From Marinobacter sp. F4206 (GTDB taxonomy: Bacteria; Pseudomonadota; Gammaproteobacteria; Pseudomonadales; Oleiphilaceae): a stretch of 64,000 bases of DNA. Every line of letters begins with the position of its first letter. The first letter of the stretch is position 1. The stretch is taken from the NCBI RefSeq assembly GCF_019392195.1, contig NZ_JAHXKI010000003.1:124001-188000 (forward strand), given 5' to 3'. Both the position numbers and the translations under genes were made by a program. This document shows, piece after piece, positions 24,758-33,291 of this stretch. The notes beneath the pieces are model-generated. The model had not been told where the DNA came from. It did not search any database and worked only from the letters and a program-made list of their open reading frames with translations.

Positions 24758-25519
24758 TCAGGACGCCTTGCCCAGAAAGTGTCGACTGTAACGGCTGGCC
24801 AGTTTGTCGACCTCAAGAAGGACCAGTAGGTCAGCGCACCGGAAATCCGGATCCCAGCAGGGTTCGCCGCAGACCCGTGCGCCAAGACGCATATAGGCTT
24901 TCAGGAGTGGCGGTACGTCCACGGGGCGTTCCTCGTCGACAATATGAGTCAGGTGCGGCAGATCCCGCAGGGGATACACCCGAAAGCTGTCGTCCGCCAG
25001 GTATTCCCGTTGCAGATGGCGGGCAATCCGCCAGGCCTTGAGTCCACCATCGGACATGCTGATACTTGCACAGCCGATCAGGTAGTCAACGTTGTGGGCC
25101 ACCAGGTATTCGGCCACGGCAGACCAGAGCAGGCTGATCGTTGCGCCATTGCGGTAGTCCGGGTGCACACAGGTACGTCCCAACTCGGCAACGGCGCCCG
25201 GCAAATGGTTCAGGGTCGAGAGGTCAAACTCTCCGGCGGAGTAGAAACCGCCGACTCGGGAGGTGTCTGCCTGGTGCAGTATTCGGGTGGTGGCCACCAG
25301 TTCACCGGTGTCGCTGTCAGTGACAACAAGATGATCGCAGGCAGTATCGAAGCTGTCGGCATCCAGGCCAGGAATGTCCGCGCCAAGATCGCTGTCGTAT
25401 TCTTTGGAAAACACCCGGTAGCGCAAACGCTGCGCCTCTTCGATCAGGACTGGGTTGCGAGTAATATCGGTTTTCAGTCGACGGGCGCTGCGACGGGGTC
25501 TCACGGATTGTGCGGTCAT
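24758..25519 (-). CDS. olsB: Ornithine N-acyltransferase OlsB
   Basis: About 253 residues from ATG 25519 (MTAQSVRPRRSARRLK). The GNAT-like fold is recognised by RLRYRVFSKEYDSDLG, VAELGRTCVHPDYRNGA and LIGCASISMSDGG, then the C-terminal LLKAYMRLGARVCGEPCWDPDF typical of OlsB proteins (often named hemolysin-like). OlsB transfers a 3-hydroxy fatty acid from ACP to the alpha-amino group of ornithine; OlsA then esterifies the product. The gene precedes olsA in the same direction. Three Pho-type heptamers lie 60-90 bases upstream, matching the known phosphate control of ornithine lipid synthesis in other bacteria. Confidence 0.85.
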   Translation of the reverse strand: MTAQSVRPRRSARRLKTDITRNPVLIEEAQRLRYRVFSKEYDSDLGADIPGLDADSFDTACDHLVVTDSDTGELVATTRILHQADTSRVGGFYSAGEFDLSTLNHLPGAVAELGRTCVHPDYRNGATISLLWSAVAEYLVAHNVDYLIGCASISMSDGGLKAWRIARHLQREYLADDSFRVYPLRDLPHLTHIVDEERPVDVPPLLKAYMRLGARVCGEPCWDPDFRCADLLVLLEVDKLASRYSRHFLGKAS

Positions 25520-25578
25520 GGCATGGTCTCTTTTGTGTCCATTTCCCGACAAGCCTATGAAGCCGGTATGACACACGG

Positions 25579-25607
25579 GTGACCGCGAGGTGACGTGTCC
25601 GTGACAG
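25579..25607 (-). promoter_or_regulatory. Pho-box-like direct repeats before olsBA
   Basis: On the minus strand the heptamers CTGTCAC, ACGTCAC and CGGTCAC are each separated by four bases (exact 11-base period). The first is a perfect Pho half-site; the others keep GTCAC. OmpR-family regulators in general bind such arrays, so the adjacent RstA-like regulator is an alternative binder to PhoB. Confidence 0.55.
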
Positions 25608-25646
25608 TGGCTGATAATTTGGGCCAGGCACGACCTTTGTCACGGG

Positions 25647-25706
25647 CTGTAACAGAGCCGTCGTTCCATGTATATTTCTGAATAGCATGTATAATTGCTG
25701 TTACAG
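25647..25706 (+). repeat. Paired repeats upstream of the RstA-like regulator
   Basis: CTGTAACAG (25647-25655) and its reverse complement CTGTTACAG (25698-25706) flank two direct copies of CATGTATA (25667-25674 and 25686-25693). The layout suggests an operator; TGTTACA partly resembles the RstA box, so autoregulation is possible. Confidence 0.4.
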
Positions 25707-25766
25707 CAGGTTGCCTGTATGGTCAGGCAAACAGTGTTACCCAAAACCGGAATAACAAAACCAGAG

Positions 25767-26504
25767 ATGGATGGCGTGGAACAGACAAACGAAAGTTGGC
25801 GAATTCTCATTGTCGAGGATGACGAGCGGCTGGCAGAGCTGACCCGTGAGTATCTGGAAAGCAACGGGCTGCAGGTCTCCCTCGAAACCCACGGTGGTCC
25901 GGCGGTCGAGCGCATCCGCAACGAACAGCCTGATCTGGTAGTTCTGGACCTGATGCTGCCGGGTGAGGATGGGCTGTCCATCTGTCGCCGGGTACGTCCC
26001 TATTACTCCGGCCCCATCATCATGCTAACCGCTCGCACTGACGACCTGGATCAGGTGCTGGGTCTGGAAATGGGTGCGGATGACTACATCGGTAAACCGG
26101 TCAAGCCCCGTGTCCTGCTGGCCCGGATCCGGGCGATGTTGCGGCGGGTCACCGAGACCGGCCAGAGTAGTGGCGAAGAGCCGAGCGGCGAAGAGCCGGT
26201 GCGGCTTCAGTTCAATGATCTGGTGGTTGATCGCTCAATGCGGGAAGCCTGGTTGAATGACGAGAGCATTGATCTGACCAGCGCGGAATTTGACTTGCTC
26301 TGGCTGCTTGCCAGCAATGCCGGTCGCGTGCTCAGCCGGGAGGAAATCTTCACGGCGCTGCGTGGCATTGAGTACGACGGTCAGGATCGCTCTATTGATG
26401 TCCGGGTTTCGCGGATTCGTCCAAAAATCGGCGATGATCCCATCCATCCCCGTCGGATCAAGACCGTTCGTAGCAAAGGCTATCTGTTCGTTAAGGAAGC
26501 CTGA
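25767..26504 (+). CDS. OmpR-family response regulator, RstA-like
   Basis: About 245 residues from ATG 25767; an in-frame ATG at 25719 would add 16 residues and neither has a strong ribosome-binding site. The receiver domain (RILIVEDDERLAELT) has phospho-acceptor Asp in LVVLDLMLPGEDG and the conserved Lys in DYIGKPVKPR. The winged-helix domain has LTSAEFDLLWLLASNAGRVLSREE and RIKTVRSKGYLFV. It resembles RstA in E. coli. The kinase gene follows after 68 bases. Target genes are unknown; the neighbouring olsBA promoter has repeats of the right geometry. Confidence 0.88.
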   Translation: MDGVEQTNESWRILIVEDDERLAELTREYLESNGLQVSLETHGGPAVERIRNEQPDLVVLDLMLPGEDGLSICRRVRPYYSGPIIMLTARTDDLDQVLGLEMGADDYIGKPVKPRVLLARIRAMLRRVTETGQSSGEEPSGEEPVRLQFNDLVVDRSMREAWLNDESIDLTSAEFDLLWLLASNAGRVLSREEIFTALRGIEYDGQDRSIDVRVSRIRPKIGDDPIHPRRIKTVRSKGYLFVKEA

Positions 26505-26572
26505 CGATTCAGCCTCTGGAGCCGGTGTGAACTGCTTTCGTCACACCGGCATTCCGTGCCAGGGTTTGTGAC

Positions 26573-28150
26573 ATGCCCCTGATGTTTTTTCTCAAGCTCT
26601 ATGCCCGCTTTGCCGGCCTGACAGCGCTGGTGCTTCTGCTCTGTGTCGGGTTGTTTTCCGGCGTCAATTCTGTCCGGTCACAGTTCTGGCATGAGCGTTT
26701 CCCCGAGCCACTGATGCGTTGGCTGCAATCCGATCCTGCTGCCTCCGAGCGTTATCATTGGCTCCGTTCCCTTTACGACTTCTCGATCCTGGATTCGGCT
26801 GAGCTTGAATCATTGTCCCCGATCACTCGTGAGCGTCTCGGTTACCAGCAGGTCGTCGCTGTGGAAGGTTCCACCGGCTATCGGGTTCTCGTGGGCGCGC
26901 CTGGGCATGAAGTTCTGCAGATGCGTCTGGGCGACACCTATCAGCAGGTGGCCGAAGCCGTGGCACTGATCTTCCGCTGGCACCTCGATTCGCCCGGATC
27001 TGACGAGCGTGCCGAACTGGCCTCCGGGATGGCGGAGGCACTGAATGTCGGGGTCCGGTGGATCGACAGAGCCACTCTCCTGCCTTCCGCCGAGGTGCTT
27101 GACCGGGTGGCCAGGCACGGCATGGTTTTTTTCCGCGACGGCACGACCGGACCGGGGCATGTCCTGGTAAGGCTGGAAGACGGTGAGCTGTTGCGTATTG
27201 ATGTGGCGGCCCCGTTCGATCCTTGGGCCTGGCCGGTCATTCTATTGCTGGTATTGGTGATCGGTGGCGTGCTTGCAGTGGCGCTTTACCTTGGGCTCCG
27301 TGAAGTCGACAGCAATCTTCGTAAGGTTGAGTCGGTCGCGATTCGCATTGCCAGGGGCGAGATGGGGGCAAGGGTCGAAGCGGGCTCCGGCACTCTTGTG
27401 TCGAGGCTGGCGGCTTCTTTTAACGGCATGGCGGAACATATCCAGCGCCTGGTACAGGTCCAGCGGGAGATGATTCACGCCGTATCCCACGAGCTGCGTA
27501 CGCCGGTTGCGCGGATCCGGTTCGGTGTTCAGATGATTGAGTCCTGCCAGGATGAGGAACGGCTGCAGAAACAGCTCGACGACATCGATGGGGATATCCA
27601 GGAACTGGACGAACTCATTGACGAGATCCTGACGTATGCACGCCTTGAGCAGGGCGGTCCGGTTTTTTCTTTGCAGGAGGCCTCGGTGACGGACCTGGTC
27701 CGGCAGGTGGTTTCCGAACAGCAGATTATTCGTCCGGCGCTGGTCATCGAGGCGGACATCGAGAAAGGCTCTGAGCAATGGGCAATGTCGGATGTCGAAC
27801 CCCGGTATATTCATCGGGCCATCCAAAACCTTGTGGGTAACGCCGGTCGGTACGCCGACGGTCGGGTCCTGGTGCGCTGTCACATCGATGAGGACAATTG
27901 TCGTATCGACGTTGAGGATGATGGTCCCGGGGTGCCGGAAGAGGATTGGGAAAAAGTGTTTACCGCGTTTGCCCGGCTCGATGACAGTCGGACTCGTACC
28001 TCCGGCGGCTACGGCCTGGGGCTCTCCATAGTTCGGCGGATTCTTTATTGGCACGGTGGCCAGGCGTTTGTCGGCCGCAGCGAGGCCCTGGGGGGTGCCC
28101 GATTCAGTCTGGTATGGCCGCGCAAGAAGCCCGTTGAGGCCATTGTGTGA
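26573..28150 (+). CDS. Sensor histidine kinase, RstB-like
   Basis: A 525-residue inner-membrane kinase. Helix 1 (residues 4-30) and helix 2 (about 220-245) enclose a periplasmic sensor of about 190 residues with no recognised ligand fold. HAMP follows, then HisKA with His in HAVSHELRTPVARIRFGVQM. The HATPase has QNLVGNAGRYADG (N box), VEDDGPGVPEE (G1) and GGYGLGLSIVRR (G2). It is the partner of the upstream regulator. Signal unknown; RstB in enterics responds to acid and magnesium through PhoPQ, which need not hold here. Confidence 0.9.
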   Translation: MPLMFFLKLYARFAGLTALVLLLCVGLFSGVNSVRSQFWHERFPEPLMRWLQSDPAASERYHWLRSLYDFSILDSAELESLSPITRERLGYQQVVAVEGSTGYRVLVGAPGHEVLQMRLGDTYQQVAEAVALIFRWHLDSPGSDERAELASGMAEALNVGVRWIDRATLLPSAEVLDRVARHGMVFFRDGTTGPGHVLVRLEDGELLRIDVAAPFDPWAWPVILLLVLVIGGVLAVALYLGLREVDSNLRKVESVAIRIARGEMGARVEAGSGTLVSRLAASFNGMAEHIQRLVQVQREMIHAVSHELRTPVARIRFGVQMIESCQDEERLQKQLDDIDGDIQELDELIDEILTYARLEQGGPVFSLQEASVTDLVRQVVSEQQIIRPALVIEADIEKGSEQWAMSDVEPRYIHRAIQNLVGNAGRYADGRVLVRCHIDEDNCRIDVEDDGPGVPEEDWEKVFTAFARLDDSRTRTSGGYGLGLSIVRRILYWHGGQAFVGRSEALGGARFSLVWPRKKPVEAIV

Positions 28151-28298
28151 ACTGCGCCTCACCCTCTCACCTGATGTAACAAAGCTGCTACACAACCGCT
28201 ACTGAAGATCCCGCCGGTATTGCCAATAATAGCAAGCGTAAGGGATGACTTTTGAGGTTGTAGTTCTTACGAACTTTCCTTGTTTCATTCGTCATTTG

Positions 28299-28325
28299 AG
28301 GGCCGGTTTTTCCGGCCCTTTTTTT
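28299..28325 (+). terminator. Intrinsic terminator, 150 bases after the RstB-like gene
   Basis: AGGGCCGG and CCGGCCCT pair across a TTTTT loop and are followed by seven T. A smaller hairpin AGTTC-TTAC-GAACT lies 20 bases before it. The distance from the kinase stop leaves room for a long 3' UTR or a small RNA. Confidence 0.85.
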
Positions 28326-28411
28326 ATGCCTTTCCTTCCGTTTTTTGTTCTGGTTACTCTTACCGCCTTCGCTCTGCTGCTAGAATCCGGAAAAAATAAC
28401 CGGAGATCTCC

Positions 28412-29893
28412 ATGACCCGCTATCTGCTTGCCATTGACCAGGGCACCACCAGTTCCCGTGCCATCGTATTCGACGAGAGCGGCAGCAGCGTCGCTGCTGA
28501 CCAGCAGGAGTTCCACCAGTATTTCCCCAAGGATGGCTGGGTGGAGCACGATGCGCTGGAAATCTGGGACAGTACGCTGACGGTTTGCCGAGGTGCGCTG
28601 GAAAAAGCCGGGGTAGCCGCGGACAGGCTGTCCGGGATCGGCATCACCAACCAACGCGAGACCACCGTGATCTGGGAGCGCGCCACCGGGAAGCCGATTC
28701 ACCATGCCATTGTCTGGCAGGACCGACGGACGGCCTCCCTGTGTACCAAACTCAAGACGGATGGCCATGAAGATACCGTGGTCGAACGAACCGGTCTGTT
28801 GATCGATCCCTACTTTTCGGCGACCAAGATTGCCTGGATCCTGGACAATGTTGAGGGTGCGAGGGCGAGGGCCGAGGCCGGGGAACTCGCGTTCGGTACC
28901 GTGGACAGCTGGTTGCTGTGGAACCTGACCGGTGGCAGCTCTCACTACACCGACGCAACCAACGCATCCCGGACCGCGCTGTTCAATATTCACAGCCAGG
29001 ATTGGGACGAAGAGCTTCTCAAGCTGTTCCGGGTGCCTCGAGACCTGCTGCCGGAAGTGCTGGACAGTGCCGCCGACTTTGGCAGCACCGAGGCCCAATG
29101 GCTGGGCGCTCCGGTCGCCGTTGCCGGTATTGCCGGTGATCAGCATGCGGCATTGATAGGCCAGGCCTGTTTTGATCCCGGCATGGCGAAAAGCACCTAC
29201 GGGACCGGCTGTTTCCTGATTCTCAACACCGGTGATCAGGCGTTACGATCTGAAAACCGATTGCTGACCACCATGGCGTACCGATTGAACGGAAAACCCT
29301 GCTACGCCATGGAAGGCAGTATCTTTGTGGCCGGGGCCGCCATGCAGTGGTTGCGGGATGGTCTGAGGCTGATCAGTCATGCTGGCGAATCGACCGCTCA
29401 TGCCGAGTCTGTTGGCGTCGACAATTCCGTGTACCTGGTGCCCGCCTTCACTGGTCTGGGCGCACCCCATTGGGACCCCCACGCCCGTGGCGCGATCATG
29501 GGGTTGACCCGTGACACCGGTATCGCGGAAATCGTGACTGCCGGACTCCAGTCGGTCTGTTACCAGACCAAGGATCTGGTCCGGGCGATCCAGAACGATG
29601 GCGCCCGGCTGGAGTCATTGCGGGTGGACGGTGGCATGGTGGTCAATGATTGGGTTATGCAGTTCCTCGCAGACATTCTCAATGTCACGGTGGACCGCCC
29701 CAGAGTGACCGAAACCACAGCGTTGGGTGCCGCATTCCTGGCAGGTCTGCAGACCGGGGTATACGAGAGCCTGGATGAAATTGCCCGTCTCTGGGAGTGC
29801 GAGCGTCAATTCCACCCGGACATGGGGCCAGCGCTGCGGGAATCGCTGTATGCGGGTTGGCTCGACGCGGTAGAGCGCGTCTGCAACAACTGA
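28412..29893 (+). CDS. glpK: Glycerol kinase
   Basis: A 493-residue FGGY-family kinase. It opens [21 protein letters not shown] (phosphate loop) and has the FGGY signatures GRTDG-like [19 protein letters not shown] and [13 protein letters not shown]. The C-terminal [18 protein letters not shown] lies at the ATP site. It makes glycerol 3-phosphate, entering glycolysis or phospholipid synthesis. GGAG lies ten bases before the ATG. No glpF or glpD is next to it, unlike many glp operons. Confidence 0.97.
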   Translation: MTRYLLAIDQGTTSSRAIVFDESGSSVAADQQEFHQYFPKDGWVEHDALEIWDSTLTVCRGALEKAGVAADRLSGIGITNQRETTVIWERATGKPIHHAIVWQDRRTASLCTKLKTDGHEDTVVERTGLLIDPYFSATKIAWILDNVEGARARAEAGELAFGTVDSWLLWNLTGGSSHYTDATNASRTALFNIHSQDWDEELLKLFRVPRDLLPEVLDSAADFGSTEAQWLGAPVAVAGIAGDQHAALIGQACFDPGMAKSTYGTGCFLILNTGDQALRSENRLLTTMAYRLNGKPCYAMEGSIFVAGAAMQWLRDGLRLISHAGESTAHAESVGVDNSVYLVPAFTGLGAPHWDPHARGAIMGLTRDTGIAEIVTAGLQSVCYQTKDLVRAIQNDGARLESLRVDGGMVVNDWVMQFLADILNVTVDRPRVTETTALGAAFLAGLQTGVYESLDEIARLWECERQFHPDMGPALRESLYAGWLDAVERVCNN

Positions 29894-29900
29894 GTCTGGC

Positions 29901-30974
29901 TCAGGCTGTGCGCTCGAACGCAATGAGGTGATCTGCTTCGACGCGCACAGGCACGGTTTCGCCCAGGTGGAAATCGAGGTGGCTTCGGAACAGGGCTTCG
30001 AACTCGGTTTCCTCCGAGCATCGGAAGCGGTACAGCGTGGACGTGCCCGCGAAGGTTTTCTCAACCACCTTGGGGCGCAGCTCGGAGTCCGGATCGTAAA
30101 GAATGTCGTCCGGTCGGATCAGGACATCGACCAGTGTGCCCGGTGACCATTTGTACGCCCGGTTACCACGAATAACGCCCAGCTCGGATTCAATGGTGTC
30201 CGGCCCCAGTGCCTTCCCGGGTACGAATCCGCCCTGGCCGACAAAGCTCGCAACGAAACGGTTCGAAGGCTCGTGGTAGAGGTTATAGGGGACGTCCCAC
30301 TGCTGGATTTGCCCGTCGCGCAGCACTGCAACCTGGTCGCACATGGCAAAGGCTTCCTGTTGGTCGTGTGTGACCAGAATGGCACTGATGCCCAGGGTCT
30401 TGAGAATGTCACGTACATCCAGGCTCAGGCGTCGGCGCAGGTCTGCATCAAGGTTGGAGAAAGGTTCGTCCAACAGAATCAGGGTCGGCTCGGGCGCCAG
30501 TGCCCGGGCCAGCGCAACCCGCTGTTGCTGGCCGCCTGACAGCTCATGGGGATAGTTGTCGGCAAGGTCCTGCAGGTGCACCACGTTGAGCAGTTCCATC
30601 ACTTTCTGGCGCCTCTCGGCCCTGGGCATTTTCCGCAGACCGAAGCCAACGTTGTCGGCGATGGTCAGGTGGGGGAACAGGGCGTAGTCCTGGAACACCA
30701 TGCCAATTCGACGCTTCTCCGGGGGGAGTGTGCGTCCGGGCAGGCTGATGGCCTGGGATTGCAGGCAGATCTCGCCACTGTTGAGAGGGAGAAAACCGGC
30801 TAGTGCCCGGAGAATGGTGCTTTTGCCGCAGCCGCTGGGTCCGAGCAGGCAGCCGATATCGCCGTGGCTGAGTGCAAAGCTCACGTCCCGAACAACGGAA
30901 TCTCCGCCATAACCGCAGGACAGGTTGTTGACCTCGAGCAGCCAGTCTCCCGGGGAATTCGCGGTCATAACCAT
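29901..30974 (-). CDS. Iron(III)-type (FbpC-like) ABC transporter ATP-binding protein
   Basis: A 357-residue ABC ATPase. It has Walker A GPSGCGKST, Q-loop FQDYALFPH, signature LSGGQQQRVALARAL, Walker B LILLDEPFSNLD and the H-switch VTHDQQEA. A C-terminal TOBE-type domain (residues about 250-357) is present. Closest in style to FbpC/PotA-class ATPases for iron or polyamines. No permease or binding protein gene is in the window, so its partners lie elsewhere. The start ATG lies four bases after the argF stop, so it is co-transcribed with argF, an unusual pairing. Confidence 0.85.
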   Translation of the reverse strand: MVMTANSPGDWLLEVNNLSCGYGGDSVVRDVSFALSHGDIGCLLGPSGCGKSTILRALAGFLPLNSGEICLQSQAISLPGRTLPPEKRRIGMVFQDYALFPHLTIADNVGFGLRKMPRAERRQKVMELLNVVHLQDLADNYPHELSGGQQQRVALARALAPEPTLILLDEPFSNLDADLRRRLSLDVRDILKTLGISAILVTHDQQEAFAMCDQVAVLRDGQIQQWDVPYNLYHEPSNRFVASFVGQGGFVPGKALGPDTIESELGVIRGNRAYKWSPGTLVDVLIRPDDILYDPDSELRPKVVEKTFAGTSTLYRFRCSEETEFEALFRSHLDFHLGETVPVRVEADHLIAFERTA

Positions 30975-30978
30975 GGGC

Positions 30979-31893
30979 TCAGTCCAGACGGTTCAGGATG
31001 AGGAATTCCAGCAACGCTTTCTGGGCGTGCAGCCTGTTTTCGGCTTCGTCCCAGACTACGGAACCCGGGTGTTCCATCATGTCTGTTGAAATTTCTTCGC
31101 CACGATGTGCCGGCAGGCAGTGCATGAACAGGGCGTCTTTGTCCGCGACTTTCATCAGATCCGGGTTGATCTGGTAATCCCGGAAGGCCCGCTCACGGGT
31201 TTTCTGTTCTTCTTCCTGGCCCATTGATGCCCAGACATCGGTAACCAGCAGATTGGCATGGCGGGCGGCCTCCGCGGGCTCACGGAATACCGTGACCCGG
31301 TCGCCATGGGCTTCGAGTAGCGAGGCATCGGGCTCGTAACCTTCCGGACAGGCGACGTTCAGGTGGAAGTCGAACTGTGAGGCGGCGTTCACGTAGGAAT
31401 GGCACATATTATTGCCGTCGCCAATCCACGCCACGGTGGCGCCGCGAATGCTGCCACGATGTTCGCGGTAGGTTTGCATGTCCGCGAGCAACTGGCAGGG
31501 ATGAAAATCGTCCGTCAGGGCGTTGATCACAGGCACCCTCGATGCCGCGGCGAAGCGCTCGACCGTGTCGTGGGCAAAGGTCCGGATCATCACGGCGTCG
31601 ACCATGCTCGAAATCACAATGGCCGAATCTTCGATCGGCTCGCCGCGGCCCAGTTGGGTGTCCCGCGGCGACAGGAACAGGGCTGAACCGCCAAGTTGGG
31701 CCATGCCGGCTTCGAACGATACCCGGGTCCGGGTGGAGGACTTCTCGAAAATCATCGCCAGAACGCGATTCTTGAGAGAGTCCCGCACCGTTCCCTGACG
31801 CCACTCGTTACGGAGTCTGGTGGCGTGATCCACCAGGCTTTCGAGCTCGGTGGTGTTCAAGTCGTTCAATGTCAGAAAATGTCTTGCCGCCAT
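30979..31893 (-). CDS. argF: Ornithine carbamoyltransferase
   Basis: A 304-residue OTCase. Carbamoyl-phosphate motif [13 protein letters not shown] lies near residue 52, ornithine-binding [18 protein letters not shown] in the middle and the catalytic [12 protein letters not shown] near residue 263. It makes citrulline from ornithine for arginine synthesis. It is followed after four bases by the ABC ATPase gene. Ornithine is also the head-group donor for the ornithine lipids made by olsBA 6 kb away, so the enzyme competes for that pool. Confidence 0.97.
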   Translation of the reverse strand: MAARHFLTLNDLNTTELESLVDHATRLRNEWRQGTVRDSLKNRVLAMIFEKSSTRTRVSFEAGMAQLGGSALFLSPRDTQLGRGEPIEDSAIVISSMVDAVMIRTFAHDTVERFAAASRVPVINALTDDFHPCQLLADMQTYREHRGSIRGATVAWIGDGNNMCHSYVNAASQFDFHLNVACPEGYEPDASLLEAHGDRVTVFREPAEAARHANLLVTDVWASMGQEEEQKTRERAFRDYQINPDLMKVADKDALFMHCLPAHRGEEISTDMMEHPGSVVWDEAENRLHAQKALLEFLILNRLD

Positions 31894-32048
31894 GCAATGG
31901 CCCTTATGTCAACGAACCCCGGGATAGGCGGGGTTGGCGAAAAAGATGGCTAAAAAGTTGCCTGAAAAAGGGCCAACAAGTCTAGCCCTTCGGGGCAGGG
32001 ATGACAACGCCGCCGGCCGGGGCGCCAAGGGTGGTCATGATCAGAGGT

Positions 32049-32078
32049 TTGGTGCGGTGTTCAGGTGACGTGTACAAT
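32049..32078 (+). promoter_or_regulatory. Candidate sigma-70 promoter of grxD
   Basis: TTGGTG at 32049, an 18-base spacer and TACAAT at 32073-32078. It lies 56 bases before the grxD ATG. The -10 is good, the -35 only partial. Confidence 0.4.
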
Positions 32079-32133
32079 AGCGGCAAGTCCGTTGCCCTTT
32101 GGCAATTTTGTTTCCTTTCAGAGGTGAGTGTTC

Positions 32134-32460
32134 ATGGACATCAACGAAACCATCAAGAGCCAGCTCGAAGATAACCCCATCATTCTGTACATGAAGGGCA
32201 GCCCCCAGGCTCCTCAATGCGGGTTTTCTGCCAAGACGGTCCAAGCACTGATGGCCTGTGGCGAGCGTTTTGCGTTCGTTAATATTCTGGACAACCAGGA
32301 GCTTCGCGAGGCCTTGAAAGTCTACTCCAGCTGGCCTACCTACCCGCAGCTTTACATCAATGGCGAGCTCGTCGGCGGTTGCGACATCATTCTGGAGATG
32401 TCCGAAAGCGGCGAACTGGCCAAAGTGGTCAAGGAAGCTGCGAAGCAGGCCGAAGCCTGA
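32134..32460 (+). CDS. grxD: Monothiol glutaredoxin Grx4 family
   Basis: A 108-residue glutaredoxin from ATG 32134, with GAGGTGAG six bases upstream. The active site is CGFS (SPQAPQCGFSAKTV), the monothiol class that binds a [2Fe-2S] cluster with glutathione. SWPTYPQLYINGELVGGCDI gives the glutathione-binding TVP-like loop and GG motif. It delivers or stores iron-sulfur clusters and takes part in iron homeostasis. It is convergent with the TonB-like gene, leaving ten bases between stops. Confidence 0.96.
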   Translation: MDINETIKSQLEDNPIILYMKGSPQAPQCGFSAKTVQALMACGERFAFVNILDNQELREALKVYSSWPTYPQLYINGELVGGCDIILEMSESGELAKVVKEAAKQAEA

Positions 32461-32470
32461 ATTAGAGTTT

Positions 32471-33286
32471 TCAGAGCCGTTTCGGGGAGAACACCAGTTC
32501 CACCTCGAACCGGTTCTGGTTCTCGTCGTTGGCCGGCGGCTCCGGATAGGGGCTGGCCGCCAGCGATGCCCGATAGGCGGCATCGTCTATTATCTTGATT
32601 CCCGTCGATTTCAGAATTCTTGCCCGGGTCAGGGCGCCATTTTCCAGTAGCTGCAGCTCAATCTCCATCGCCACCGTCTCCGACAGTTGGTTGATTGCCG
32701 GCACTCTCAGTCTTTGTAGTTCGTGGCTCAGGTGGACGGCCAGTCTGATCAGGTAGGGATCCTGTTCGCTGGGCGATTCGGTAACTTGGGTGACGTTGGC
32801 TTGAGGTTCGGCCTCAATCCTGGGAGCCTGGCTCCCCGATCGAGTCGCCACACTGGCGGGGGATTGCCGGGCCTGTGACTCCTGGGTTGAAGGTGAGGTC
32901 GTCGGTTCGGCCGGCACCTGTTCTCTCTGCGGCTGAGAGATTTTTTCCCGAGCCGGTGGCTCCGATTCGGTTATTTTTCTCTCAGACTTCGTGACGATGG
33001 TTTCGGAGGTTGAAGGGGCGCTCTGGTTTGTCGTGGGGGGCATCTCGAATCTGGGGTTGCGACTGCTGGGAGCTTCCGACGAGGTTGAGGCCGCCAGGGC
33101 GGGGCTGACTGTTGCCCCGGGCGAGACCAGTTCAAAACGAACGCTATGGCGAGTGTCGTCTGGCTGCTGGATTGGCGACGGGAACCCGGACAGCAGGAGC
33201 GTATGCACCAGGACCGCCGCGGATAGGGCCAGGCCGATCCTGTAGTTTGCCGGCGTGTGGTGCGTCGTCCGTTGTAACTCCTGCAT
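32471..33286 (-). CDS. TonB-family energy-transducing protein
   Basis: About 271 residues from ATG 33286 (a TTG lies just before it). A single N-terminal membrane helix (YRIGLALSAAVLVHTLLLSG) anchors a Ser/Pro/Glu-rich periplasmic linker of about 130 residues. The C-terminal TonB-like domain is compact (LSETVAMEIELQLLENGALTRARILKSTG, AASPYPEPP). TonB links proton-motive force to outer-membrane receptors, but no exbB or exbD is nearby, so this may be an accessory TonB or a structural envelope protein. It starts a few bases after the DUF1631 stop, indicating co-transcription. Confidence 0.8.
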   Translation of the reverse strand: MQELQRTTHHTPANYRIGLALSAAVLVHTLLLSGFPSPIQQPDDTRHSVRFELVSPGATVSPALAASTSSEAPSSRNPRFEMPPTTNQSAPSTSETIVTKSERKITESEPPAREKISQPQREQVPAEPTTSPSTQESQARQSPASVATRSGSQAPRIEAEPQANVTQVTESPSEQDPYLIRLAVHLSHELQRLRVPAINQLSETVAMEIELQLLENGALTRARILKSTGIKIIDDAAYRASLAASPYPEPPANDENQNRFEVELVFSPKRL

Positions 33287-33291
33287 CAATA

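Noticed and set aside
25637..25654. TTGTCAC and TGTAACA as a second Pho box toward the RstA-like gene
   Set aside because: The two halves are out of register (10-base period) and the second lacks the TCA core.
31905..31945. AACCCC/GGGGTT hairpin in the argF leader as an attenuator
   Set aside because: The stem is only six bases, with no T run and no leader peptide found.
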